This document shows positions 24,422 to 33,380 of a stretch of DNA of 64,000 bases, one piece after another. The stretch's first letter is position 1, and each line of letters begins with the position of its first letter. Location: the NCBI GenBank assembly GCA_964353745.1, contig CAYGWD010000001.1, forward strand, positions 1 to 64,000. The letters are read 5' to 3'. The position numbers were made by a program, and so were the translations under genes. This DNA is from CS1-C013 sp964353745 (lineage in GTDB: Archaea > Aenigmatarchaeota > Aenigmatarchaeia > Aenigmatarchaeales > Aenigmatarchaeaceae). The notes beneath the pieces were generated by a model that made no database searches, was not told the DNA's origin, and saw nothing but the letters and a program-made list of their open reading frames with translations.

Positions 24422-27187
24422 TCATATATCTGTAAATTTCTCTTCTTCAACATTATTGGTCTTTCTTGCCAAGCTTTCCAAATAAGAGGTCTTCTTATGA
24501 TTGTTAGTTTTCTTAGAAATTTTTCCTAGGTAATAGCTTATCTTGGTTCTTTGCAAGAAAATGAAGACACAGGCGATTATTGCAACCACTATAACTATCA
24601 CAGTGGTTAAAATGGATGTTTGAACTGGCGCTGTAACAGTTGTCTCTCCTCTATTCACGGTACAGCTCTGCGACTCGCTAGGCTTACCGGCTGTCGTGCC
24701 GCAGCTGTTAGCATCAGTGCATGTCCTAGTCTGTTGACTGTTTGCACAGGCAGACCAATCCCCGCATGTCCAAGACTCTGTGCATGCAGCAGGCGTTTCA
24801 GGGATTATGGGTGCGCCGCCTGTGGTTCCTATGACGAACACAGACAGGCCTGGTGAACTTACTTTGTAAAATACTTCTCTATCGTCTTCAGATACTTTAA
24901 CTGCGCTCAAATCATTCCATTTATTGTTTGACCACCTGTAAAGAGTAATGTTAGAAGCGCTAATATTGTTATTCGTCAGCCATGTCTTGTTGACGGCAAA
25001 AGAAATATTAACTACTCTAATGTCAGAATCTGTAAAGTTTAGTTTATCCACGCTAATGTAATTATAGACCTTTCCGTCGATATCATAAGGAACTGATGAT
25101 GGCAAATTTGCTAATTTCAAGGTCATTATCTTTATGTTTGCCACATTGTTTACAACTGTAATATTCAATCCTCTTATTGCCACGTCCTGATATCTTGCTA
25201 TTTTTGCAATCAGCTTTCCGTCTGTCGTGAGATAGTTTGCTGTGATGTTTGCTTTACCGACTGCAAGGTTGATGTAAGTAACCATGCCTGTTGATGTAAT
25301 GCCGCTAATTGAAGACCCGCTTGTGGTAGTTGTGGGTGTAGCCGCAGCAGTTACTACTATGACCACTGTATATATGCTTGAATTAGCAGACCAATTTTCT
25401 CCTGCTGTGGAATTTAACATATAGGTATAAGTACTCGCCGTTGACTGTGTATAAGCAGAAAAACTTGTGGTACCATTAGCGAGGCTAACAAAACTTGTAT
25501 CTCTCCAAAAACTATAATTGACATCCGCATCACCACCATTACTTTCTAATGGTGTTATGCTTGCAGTGTTTGGTAATGTAACATTAGAACCTGATATTGA
25601 ACCTGTAGTTGCACCCTTGCTTATGTTCCACCATAGGAAAACAACAGAACTAGCTGAATAATTTTGATCAGCAATAACGGATGCGTTGAAATAATTATTA
25701 TAAGCACCCCATTGCCTTATATCATTTGCTGTTGATGAAGCACTAACTAACGATGTTCCGTTTCTCCATATCGTAACGTTTGCTCCTGTTATGTTAGCTA
25801 CAGCTGTGGCATTAATTGTAGAATTAGGATAGGTTGATGTTATGTTGTTTATGGTTCCATTTAAGTATAGTATTACCGAAGTTGCTGCTAGATTAATAGT
25901 AGCATTCAAATTAGTAGAAGAAGCTGAGTAGTTTTCACCAGTATCATAAACTGCAGTAAAGTTATGGAGTCCTCCTCCCCACAAATTTGTATTATTACAA
26001 GAAGTTGCTCCAGAACATATGCTTAAACTATTTCTATAAATATTAATAGCTAATCCTGTTACATTTATAACTGCTGTGATATTGAGAGTAGAATTGGGAT
26101 AAGTTGATGTCCAGTTTGCTTGTGTTCCATTTATAAATAGATTTATTGAAGTTGGTCCTTTAGACACATTAAACCATAGGAAAACGTTAACGCTGTCCGT
26201 ATAATTATCATTACCAAGAACCCGGGCAGTGAAATTATTGTTAGAAGCATTCCATTGCGAGATGTTCCATGCAGTGCCAGTTGCATTACTTATTAAAGTT
26301 CCACTTCTCCACAATTGAACATAAAGTCCAGAAACATTAGAGACTGCCGTGACGTTTATCGTGGAATTGGGATAGGTTGATGTTATATTCGCTACTGTAT
26401 CATTTAAATACAAAGTGGCCAAAGTCGCCGCTTGTGCTATATAAATTATGACAGGACTTGATGCGTTCATATTGCCCCTTGTATCATTGGCATAGGATTT
26501 CCATTGCCATATTCCTGCAGGCAGAACTGCTGAATAATTATAAATTCCTCCACCATAAGTGGGAGTCGTCGAAGCATTGGAGTTAGACCAGTTCCCTTCT
26601 ATCAAAACTGTTGATATGTCCACATTGTCTGCCCAAGTGATATTGAATCGAGACGGCGTTGATGAATAGATTAAAGGTGTAACATTTGATTGTCCAGACC
26701 ATGTTGGATACGTAGTGTCATTAACTGTCACAGAAACATTAGTAGAATTATAAACTCCAGCTGTATCTAAGGTTGAAACATTAAAATTATATGCAACGCT
26801 TGCATTCGAAGGTACAATTACATTTATAGAAAAGTATTGCGTGTCGCCTCCGCTGACAACAAAGCCTGTTTCTGTTGTATTAACCCAAGAGACTAGCTGG
26901 CCAGCACTTGAAAAAATCGTACCGCTTGCCGTTGTTGTATTGCTAGCGGCTATAAAACCAAAACCGGCTGGCAGGGTTATATTAACTTGAGTTATATTCC
27001 CAGTTGCATTGATATTGACGATGGTAAAGTTTAGAATTTGATTGGTTGTGCTTGCATTTACATTAGTCGGGTTTACGTTAGAAGTAAAGGGTATGCTAAA
27101 CACCGGCAAAACAAAAATCAAAATCAGTGCAATTGCTAAGAGTACTGCAAAAGATAATCCTATTTTAACAAACCCTTTCCTATTCAA
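24422..27187 (-). CDS. Repeat-rich cell-surface glycoprotein, S-layer-like
   Basis: A 921-residue membrane-anchored surface protein. It has an N-terminal signal/anchor helix (FAVLLAIALILIFVLPVF) and a chain of Ig-like beta repeats. At least four related units of about 90 residues share the phrase STYPNST(I/L)N(V/I/A)TA. A PGF-pre-PGF-like domain (residues about 640-800, ending YKVSSPGLSVFVIGTTGG) follows, then a thrombospondin-type module (CTESWTCGDWSACANSQQTR), a C-terminal membrane helix (TVIVIVVAIIACVFIFL) and a basic cytoplasmic tail. Asn-X-Ser/Thr sequons are extremely dense, so it is a likely target of the AglB encoded nearby. The start is TTG at 27187, preceded by AAGGTG. The repeats make the exact count uncertain. 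Confidence 0.85.
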   Translation of the reverse strand: MNRKGFVKIGLSFAVLLAIALILIFVLPVFSIPFTSNVNPTNVNASTTNQILNFTIVNINATGNITQVNITLPAGFGFIAASNTTTASGTIFSSAGQLVSWVNTTETGFVVSGGDTQYFSINVIVPSNASVAYNFNVSTLDTAGVYNSTNVSVTVNDTTYPTWSGQSNVTPLIYSSTPSRFNITWADNVDISTVLIEGNWSNSNASTTPTYGGGIYNYSAVLPAGIWQWKSYANDTRGNMNASSPVIIYIAQAATLATLYLNDTVANITSTYPNSTINVTAVSNVSGLYVQLWRSGTLISNATGTAWNISQWNASNNNFTARVLGNDNYTDSVNVFLWFNVSKGPTSINLFINGTQANWTSTYPNSTLNITAVINVTGLAINIYRNSLSICSGATSCNNTNLWGGGLHNFTAVYDTGENYSASSTNLNATINLAATSVILYLNGTINNITSTYPNSTINATAVANITGANVTIWRNGTSLVSASSTANDIRQWGAYNNYFNASVIADQNYSASSVVFLWWNISKGATTGSISGSNVTLPNTASITPLESNGGDADVNYSFWRDTSFVSLANGTTSFSAYTQSTASTYTYMLNSTAGENWSANSSIYTVVIVVTAAATPTTTTSGSSISGITSTGMVTYINLAVGKANITANYLTTDGKLIAKIARYQDVAIRGLNITVVNNVANIKIMTLKLANLPSSVPYDIDGKVYNYISVDKLNFTDSDIRVVNISFAVNKTWLTNNNISASNITLYRWSNNKWNDLSAVKVSEDDREVFYKVSSPGLSVFVIGTTGGAPIIPETPAACTESWTCGDWSACANSQQTRTCTDANSCGTTAGKPSESQSCTVNRGETTVTAPVQTSILTTVIVIVVAIIACVFIFLQRTKISYYLGKISKKTNNHKKTSYLESLARKTNNVEEEKFTDI

Positions 27188-27252
27188 GATAACACCTTTT
27201 TATGATAAAGATAATTAAAAAACCTGCATATAAAGGTTTCTTCTAAGCCGGC

Positions 27253-27332
27253 TTTGTGTAGATAGTAAAAATGAAGCTTGACTTTATACACAACCTAAGG
27301 ACTTTTTACACAAAAGATACTTGTTACACAAA
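27253..27332. promoter_or_regulatory. Cluster of TACACAA motifs, candidate operator array
   Basis: In the divergent gap between the surface glycoprotein and the flippase, TACACAA occurs at 27287-27293, 27307-27313 and 27325-27331, and its complement TTTGTGTA at 27253-27260. The first two lie in near-identical 13-mers (ACTTTATACACAA and ACTTTTTACACAA) exactly 20 bases apart, two helical turns. GCTTTGTGTA at 27251 and TACACAAAGC at 27325 are inverted copies. This looks like a regulator-binding array controlling both genes. Confidence 0.45.
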
Positions 27333-27386
27333 GCTTTCTAAGCCATGAAAAGAAGAGATTTATTCTAAGAAATGTTATTTAATTAA

Positions 27387-28547
27387 ATGGAAATACCTTT
27401 TTTCAAAGAGGACCTTATAAGAAAGGGGCTCTTAGTCTTCATAGCATCTTTATCCGGAGGCATAGTGGCTTTTTTTGCTAACCTGATTATTGCTAATATA
27501 CTCCTCCCGACATCCACTTATTCATTTGGCATGTTCAAGACCATCATCTACTTGTTCACTTTCCTGCCCAGCATAATAGATCTTGGAATAAGCACCAGCT
27601 TGACAAAGTATGTGGCCGAGTTCAAGGAATACGGCAAGAAAAAACACGTGATAAGGTGGTTTTTGAAAATTAAGTTTGTAACTTATGTTTTTTTGATTTT
27701 GGCAATTTTCTTGTTTAAGGATTATATAGCCTTTTACTTTACAAAGGACGTTTCCAATAACTATCTTGTCATTGCTGGCACCTTTTTGGCAATTTCTTCA
27801 TTTTTCACAACTTTCAATGCTATTGTGCTCGGACTGAAAAACTTCAAGCTCTTTAGCCTTTCCCTGTTCCTTGGTTCCACTTTACCTGCTGTTTTTGCTG
27901 TATTGTTAAGCTCTTTTGGAATCTTCTATATGACTTTAGGTTGGGGGATTGGGTTTATAGCGAGCAGTATGCCTAACATTTTATACCTATTTAGAAAAAG
28001 AATATTCAGTGGTTATAGAAAAGTTGATGTTAAGAAGCTGTTCTTTAGATTTAGTCTGCCTATATTTCCTATAGAACTAACTGGAGCTTTGTTCGGCTCA
28101 ATAGTGCCTCTTCTGAGTTTGTTCTTCTCCCAGAAACTCATAAGCTATTACTCCTTTGCATTTATGTTTTATTGGGCAGCCCAGTTGGTTCCAAGCTCTT
28201 TGTCATCGGTCATGTTTCCAACAATATCTGGATTGAGCGGTTTGGGGAGGCATGAAAACGCGAAGAGCATCCTAAGAAAGACCTTTCTCTATTACGGTTT
28301 GTTCGCGGTGATAGGTTTTATCTTCGTATTATTATTTTCAGACTGGTTCATAAGTGTTGTGTCAGCGAACTACTTGCCTAGTTTGTATATGTTCAAGATA
28401 ATTGTCTCTTTGAGCTTCTTGTTCGGCTTTAATATTATTTATGCAAGCTACCTAAAGGGTCTTGGAAAGGTCAAGAAGTATGCCTTGTTTGTGCTAACCC
28501 AGAACATTATATTGCTATTGATAAGCTTCTTTATACTGAGTATCTGA
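27387..28547 (+). CDS. Polysaccharide flippase-like membrane protein (MOP/Wzx type)
   Basis: A 386-residue protein with about 11-12 membrane helices. Its N-terminus (EDLIRKGLLVFIASLSGGIV) and internal segments (LPSIIDLGISTSLTKYVAEF, VPSSLSSVMFPTISGL) are typical of oligosaccharide flippases of the MOP superfamily. It probably turns lipid-linked oligosaccharide across the membrane before transfer by AglB, encoded next. Family members usually have 12-14 helices and 400-500 residues, so this one is slightly short at the C-terminus. An operon with aglB and the GT2 gene at 30722 is likely (gaps of 55 and 28 bases). Confidence 0.85.
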   Translation: MEIPFFKEDLIRKGLLVFIASLSGGIVAFFANLIIANILLPTSTYSFGMFKTIIYLFTFLPSIIDLGISTSLTKYVAEFKEYGKKKHVIRWFLKIKFVTYVFLILAIFLFKDYIAFYFTKDVSNNYLVIAGTFLAISSFFTTFNAIVLGLKNFKLFSLSLFLGSTLPAVFAVLLSSFGIFYMTLGWGIGFIASSMPNILYLFRKRIFSGYRKVDVKKLFFRFSLPIFPIELTGALFGSIVPLLSLFFSQKLISYYSFAFMFYWAAQLVPSSLSSVMFPTISGLSGLGRHENAKSILRKTFLYYGLFAVIGFIFVLLFSDWFISVVSANYLPSLYMFKIIVSLSFLFGFNIIYASYLKGLGKVKKYALFVLTQNIILLLISFFILSI

Positions 28548-28602
28548 GAAAATTATATCTTTTTATATTTGCCACTCCAAATTTTGTTATCAAAGTGGTT
28601 TA

Positions 28603-30693
28603 ATGGATTTTAGACTGAAAAAATACTGGTATGTTTTTGTATTGCTGCTTATAGTGTTATTCTCTTATTATATAAGGTCACTGAATATAATCCCAGATAG
28701 GCTGCTTTCATTTGACCCCATTTTCCAATATAGGTTCACAAAATATCTGGCTGATTGGGGCCATATGCCAGTTTGGGACGAGCTGACATACTATGTTGGC
28801 AGGCTGGCCGACTTCTCTGAGACACAACCCTTTATGTACTATGTGACTGCCTTGGTTTACTGGATTTTCGCACCATTGTGGAATTTGAGTTTAATGACTG
28901 TGGCATCTTATATGTCTGCCATTTATGGAGCTCTGATAGTCATCCCATCATTCTTGCTCGGAAAGGAACTCTCAAACAAATATGGCGGATTGATGGCAGC
29001 TGTTTTGATGGGGACCGCGCCACAGATATTGACAAGAACTTTCGGAAGCTCATATGATACTGACCAGGTTGTAATGTTTTTTCTAATTCTAACCCTATAT
29101 TCAGGTTTTATATTATTGAGAAGGAGAACTATACCTAATTTTTGCCTGGCTTTGATAAGTTTTTCAGGATTCATGCTCACTTGGAAGTTCTTCCCATACG
29201 CTTACATGATACTTGGCGCCTCGGTTGTAATCTATTTCCTAATAAACATACTTTTTGAAATAAGAGCGAAGAAAAAGTTTTCTGAAAAGGTTAAAAACAG
29301 TTTTAATAACATCAAGCCACAGATAATTGCTCTGATTGTTTTGCTTGTTGGAATTTTTATAGTAGGCGTACTAAGCAACACCAATGTAATCGTTAGTTTC
29401 TATGACTTGTTAGGCTTTGCACAAAGCGCAGAGAAATGGATAGTGAACATTTCTATTGCAGAACTACAGCCATTCAGTATTTTCAACTTGGAAGGTTGGA
29501 TCACCGCAATGGGAAGATTCATCTCAGGAGACATAATCATAGACATGCTGGTATTTCTGCTTTTCGTGATATTCCTTGCCTTTGGAATTTTTACTAACAT
29601 GAAAAAAAAGGATGCGATAGTAAGCTCCTTCCTAATCACGCTATTCTTGATAGCTATATACACATCATTCAGAGGTATACGTTTTACAGAGTACACCGCA
29701 TCCTTCTTTATAATACTGGTTTCAGTAGGTTTTGGAAGCCTTGTAGAATTCGGTAAAAAAGATGTCTTATACAAAAGTATCTTCTTAGGCTTTGGTATTC
29801 TGATAATTCTTTTTGCTCTAAACATCAGTTTTCAGCTTGGAAAGAGTCTAGGGCCTGATGTGAACTCCAACTGGGACAATGCATGGACCTTCCTCAACAC
29901 CAAAACTCCAGAACTTTCCATTGTGGGCACTTGGTGGGACCCTGGTCACATGATAACAGGCCTGGCCGAGAGGAGAGTTTTTGCAGATGGAGCCCACTGT
30001 GAAGAAGGCAACGACAATCAAAACGCATGCCTCTATACGATTAATGATAGGATAGCAGACTTGGGAAAGATAATGGTGACTTCAGATGAGAACGAGTCCT
30101 TAAGTCTGATAAGAAAATATCAGGGCGATTCACCAAAGGTTTATTGGATTGCTTCTGACGACTTGATAGGAAAATTCCAATGGTTGCAGTACTTTGGAAC
30201 AGGATGCGATGCTAGAACAGATCAGAATTGCCCGCTGTACATGCAAATACCTGAAAACTCACAAGGCAGGTTGGCTGATAACAACGGTAACCTGGTTTTC
30301 AGAAGCTACCCACTAGGGCAACAGACACAAATCCTAATTTATAACAGCCAAGTACCTATACCCATCTACATACAAGGAATAAACGCTGTATTGTTCGATG
30401 AATTCATTGTTTATAATAACACGCAACCTATCGCCATAAGGTTCAACGAAACTGAAAAAAATGCTCTTGTAACCAGTCTCAAACCTTTAGAAAGTCAATT
30501 GAATGTCAGGTTTTCCAATCAAACAATACCAATGACTGTTTGGATACCGAACTTCTATGATTATATTGTGGTGATACCGCCTACTCTCAGAAATTCTGTG
30601 TTCACCAAGATGTTCATGCTGGAGGGCCAAGGATTAGATCATTTCAAAGAAGTGTTTAGGAATGAGCAAGTTAAAATATACGAAGTGGTATGA
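28603..30693 (+). CDS. aglB: Archaeal oligosaccharyltransferase AglB (STT3 family)
   Basis: Transfers a lipid-linked glycan to Asn of Asn-X-Ser/Thr on secreted proteins. The 696-residue protein has about 13 N-terminal membrane helices, the first acidic catalytic motif in LSFDPIFQYRFTKYL (about residue 45) and a second in GSSYDTDQVVMFF (about residue 150). The C-terminal soluble domain begins with the sequon-reading motif as TWWDPGHMITGLAE (about 443). The canonical motif is WWDYG, so the fourth residue is Pro instead of Tyr. The length is short for AglB, as in many small archaeal genomes. Gene order flippase, AglB, dolichol-phosphate-sugar synthase-like GT makes an N-glycosylation operon. Confidence 0.95.
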   Translation: MDFRLKKYWYVFVLLLIVLFSYYIRSLNIIPDRLLSFDPIFQYRFTKYLADWGHMPVWDELTYYVGRLADFSETQPFMYYVTALVYWIFAPLWNLSLMTVASYMSAIYGALIVIPSFLLGKELSNKYGGLMAAVLMGTAPQILTRTFGSSYDTDQVVMFFLILTLYSGFILLRRRTIPNFCLALISFSGFMLTWKFFPYAYMILGASVVIYFLINILFEIRAKKKFSEKVKNSFNNIKPQIIALIVLLVGIFIVGVLSNTNVIVSFYDLLGFAQSAEKWIVNISIAELQPFSIFNLEGWITAMGRFISGDIIIDMLVFLLFVIFLAFGIFTNMKKKDAIVSSFLITLFLIAIYTSFRGIRFTEYTASFFIILVSVGFGSLVEFGKKDVLYKSIFLGFGILIILFALNISFQLGKSLGPDVNSNWDNAWTFLNTKTPELSIVGTWWDPGHMITGLAERRVFADGAHCEEGNDNQNACLYTINDRIADLGKIMVTSDENESLSLIRKYQGDSPKVYWIASDDLIGKFQWLQYFGTGCDARTDQNCPLYMQIPENSQGRLADNNGNLVFRSYPLGQQTQILIYNSQVPIPIYIQGINAVLFDEFIVYNNTQPIAIRFNETEKNALVTSLKPLESQLNVRFSNQTIPMTVWIPNFYDYIVVIPPTLRNSVFTKMFMLEGQGLDHFKEVFRNEQVKIYEVV

Positions 30694-30721
30694 GCTTCTT
30701 ATTTTGTAATGATGATGAACT

Positions 30722-31378
30722 ATGAAATGCAATATTATAGCAGTTATACCAGCTTATAACGAAGGTAAGAAAATAGCGAATGTTGTCAAGGGTGCTAGAA
30801 AGTATGTTGACAAAACAATTGTTATCGATGATCATTCTTCAGACAATACTTATGAAATTGCTCGTAAGTGTGGCGCAGAAGTCATAAGGCTGGAAAAAAA
30901 TAATGGAGTTGGATTCGCAACAAGAGTTGGCATAAAGAGAGCTCTATCATTAAAACCTAAGATTGTAATATTCCTTGATGGCGACGGCCAGCACGACCCA
31001 AAATACATTCCCTATTTCTTAAAGGCCATAGAGAATGGAGCTAACTATGTTTATGGTTATAGGGATTTGTCAAATTATCCGATGAGCAGAAGGTTGGGAA
31101 ACTTTGGGCTCACAACCCTGATAAATCTAATATGCCGCAAAAACATAGCAGACGCAGAATGCGGCTACAGGGCCATTGATGCAGAATCTCTTAAGAAGCT
31201 GAATCTAAGGGCTAAAAGATATGAAAGAGAAATGGATTTTATTTATGAAGTCTGGAAAAACAAGTTAAAGGTCGACCATGTGAACATTATAGTTTCTACA
31301 TATTATCCGAAGTATGCGGTGGTTAGGGGTTTTATGAACTTCTTTTTCTTCATAAAGAGAAGAATAGGCAATTCATAA
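30722..31378 (+). CDS. GT2 glycosyltransferase, dolichol-phosphate sugar synthase-like
   Basis: A 218-residue GT-A enzyme with AVIPAYNEGKKIANVVKGAR at the start, VIDDHSSDNT, and the DxD region IFLDGDGQHDPKYIP near residue 92. DAECGYRAIDAESLKKL is typical of the dolichol-phosphate mannose/glucose synthase group. It would make a polyprenyl-phosphate sugar used by membrane GT-C enzymes. It lacks the C-terminal membrane helices some relatives have, though FMNFFFFIKRR at the end may touch the membrane. It lies 28 bases after aglB and ends overlapping the convergent GT2 gene by six bases. Confidence 0.88.
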   Translation: MKCNIIAVIPAYNEGKKIANVVKGARKYVDKTIVIDDHSSDNTYEIARKCGAEVIRLEKNNGVGFATRVGIKRALSLKPKIVIFLDGDGQHDPKYIPYFLKAIENGANYVYGYRDLSNYPMSRRLGNFGLTTLINLICRKNIADAECGYRAIDAESLKKLNLRAKRYEREMDFIYEVWKNKLKVDHVNIIVSTYYPKYAVVRGFMNFFFFIKRRIGNS

Positions 31379-32326
31379 TTTTACAAGCCCGTAAAAGAAA
31401 CCAACAAAACAAACTATTGTTCTAATAAACAAAATTATAAATGCGTAAAAGAACTGAAGTTTTTCTGTTTTAAACAGGAATCTAAAAAATTTATAATAGA
31501 CAAAGTAGAACAAGATTAGACTTGCTATAGAAACATAAAGTAAATTTGAGTTAAACATGCTTAACAGTAGGGTAAGCAGAAAAATCGACATGAAGAAAGA
31601 TGCCATAGGTATCTCTTTACCAGTATAGCTCTCTCCCAAGATTTTTTTCGGAAACTTTTTGTACATCAAGATTCTCCAGTAAGCTCTCCAATACTGGCTT
31701 CTAAGATATTTTTTCAGGGAATCTGGATGAGGATGCCAAACAAACATTTTTTTATCAAGTATCAGCTTGTATTGTCTGGATATTCTAAATGATAGTTCAG
31801 GATCTTCACCAGAAGCTGTTAAGAACTTTTCATCAAAACCACCAAACTTCAGAAATATATCTCTCTTGTAAGCACAACAATAAGTCCCTAGAAAGTCCGT
31901 GAACCTTTTCTCCTTTTCATGCCTGAATCCTATCTCATAGCCAACATACCTTGCTATCAAGCTTTCCTTATTCAATGTTCTGTAAGTTCCTCCTACGCCT
32001 GCGATATCATATTTCTTAAAATCATCTGAAACTCTCTTTAGCAAGTCTTTTGAAACAATGCAATCAGAGTCCGTGAAAAGAATTATATCTCCTCTCGCAG
32101 CCTTGGCACCAAAGTTTCTCTGTGTGGCTGGTCCCGCATGTTTTCTGGCAAAGACTCTTACATTCTTAGTCTGTTTTAATATCTTTACCGTATTGTCCTT
32201 AGAGCCGTCGTCCACAACGATGACTTCAAATTGATTTTTAGGAAAAGCAGAGTTCAAGACAGATCTTAGAGTTTCTGCTACTGTTTTTTCTGCGTTGTAC
32301 GCCGGTATAATAACAGAAATTTGCAT
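31373..32326 (-). CDS. GT2 glycosyltransferase with C-terminal membrane helices
   Basis: Family 2 glycosyltransferase, 317 residues from the chosen start. ISVIIPAYNAEKTVAETL, VVDDGSKDNTVKIL and the DxD strand LFTDSDCIVSKDLLKR (about residue 92) define the GT-A fold. GEDPELSFR (about 178) is the acceptor-side acidic motif. Two or three C-terminal membrane helices (SFFMSIFLLTLLLSMF onward) anchor it. Homology starts at the ATG at 32326, and the upstream TTG at 32347 adds only a hydrophobic stub. It is the last gene of the coupled minus-strand series from 34816. Confidence 0.88.
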   Translation of the reverse strand: MQISVIIPAYNAEKTVAETLRSVLNSAFPKNQFEVIVVDDGSKDNTVKILKQTKNVRVFARKHAGPATQRNFGAKAARGDIILFTDSDCIVSKDLLKRVSDDFKKYDIAGVGGTYRTLNKESLIARYVGYEIGFRHEKEKRFTDFLGTYCCAYKRDIFLKFGGFDEKFLTASGEDPELSFRISRQYKLILDKKMFVWHPHPDSLKKYLRSQYWRAYWRILMYKKFPKKILGESYTGKEIPMASFFMSIFLLTLLLSMFNSNLLYVSIASLILFYFVYYKFFRFLFKTEKLQFFYAFIILFIRTIVCFVGFFYGLVKL

Positions 32327-32357
32327 AATTATGATTATCAAGAGCAAGATAAATAAA

Positions 32358-33380
32358 TTATGAACCCATGAAATTGTTCAAGTCATCTTTAAATTTGGCT
32401 ATGATAACATCCCAGTCAAAATTCTTTCTGACGAACTCTCTTCCTCTTCTTGCCTTTTCCTTGTCAGGATTTTTCAATGCCTTTAATATCTGTTTCTTGA
32501 AAATTCCATTATCCTCTGTTGGAAAACTGTACACATAGTCTGAAAACAGGGAAATATCACCGATTGTATTGCAGATAGTTGGTATGCCTGCTGCCAAGTA
32601 TTCTCTCACTTTGATAGACGATCTATATTGATTGGCAAAATTATCCCTCAGATAGTTTACCGCAACACTAGCCTCTGATATAATTTGTGGTATGCTTTCA
32701 TGCTCAACATAACCGAGAAACTCCACAGCGTTGGATATTCCCATTTCTTCAGTCAAATTTTTGAAGTATTTTAAATAAGGACCGCTACCTATAATCTGCA
32801 ATTTAACATTTTTTTCTTCCTTTAGAACTTCCTTAAAGACCTTAAAGATGACGTCCACATCCCAAGCAGCTGGGCCCAGGTATGCCGCATAAACTATCTT
32901 TTTTTGCTTTGAAGGTTTCCACTTTATGTTCTTAAACAATGAAAAGTCTATGCCCTGAGGAAGAAATATTATCTTTTTCTCCGGTATTCTTAGATTTTTA
33001 ATTATGTAACTTTTTAGATTGGGAGTGTGCGTCGTAACGACGTTAAAAAACAAAGGGAAAATCTTGTCGTTGAGAATCATTAGGTATTTCATCAAGATTC
33101 TTAAATAGCCCTTACCCCTGTCCCAGTAACCCCATTCAAGGTCGTCTATGTCTAAAATCAGAAAATCATTTTTGAAGAATTTTCTAAACAAAGAAGGTAT
33201 GCATGAACCCCATAGAGTCTTCGATGCAAAAACAACATCAGCATGAGAGAAAAACTTCTGCCTTTTCGTTTCTGCAATCTCAACCTTATAGCCTAGTTTT
33301 CTTAGAGATTTGGCTATCCCCAATAACCTCAAACCTGTCCCAGACTTGATGCTAACAGAAGGTATTATTAAAATTTTCAT
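32358..33380 (-). CDS. GT4 glycosyltransferase
   Basis: A GT-B family 4 enzyme of about 340 residues. The N-terminal domain begins MKILIIPSVSIKSGTGLRLL. The C-terminal nucleotide-sugar domain shows IVYAAYLGPAAWDVDVIF, LQIIGSGPYLKYF, VEFLGYVEHESIPQIISEA and VREYLAAGIPTICN (E-x7-E-like region). It probably transfers a sugar to a lipid-linked glycan on the cytoplasmic face. The start ATG at 33380 overlaps the stop of the upstream radical SAM gene (ATGA), so the two are translationally coupled. Confidence 0.88.
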   Translation of the reverse strand: MKILIIPSVSIKSGTGLRLLGIAKSLRKLGYKVEIAETKRQKFFSHADVVFASKTLWGSCIPSLFRKFFKNDFLILDIDDLEWGYWDRGKGYLRILMKYLMILNDKIFPLFFNVVTTHTPNLKSYIIKNLRIPEKKIIFLPQGIDFSLFKNIKWKPSKQKKIVYAAYLGPAAWDVDVIFKVFKEVLKEEKNVKLQIIGSGPYLKYFKNLTEEMGISNAVEFLGYVEHESIPQIISEASVAVNYLRDNFANQYRSSIKVREYLAAGIPTICNTIGDISLFSDYVYSFPTEDNGIFKKQILKALKNPDKEKARRGREFVRKNFDWDVIIAKFKDDLNNFMGS

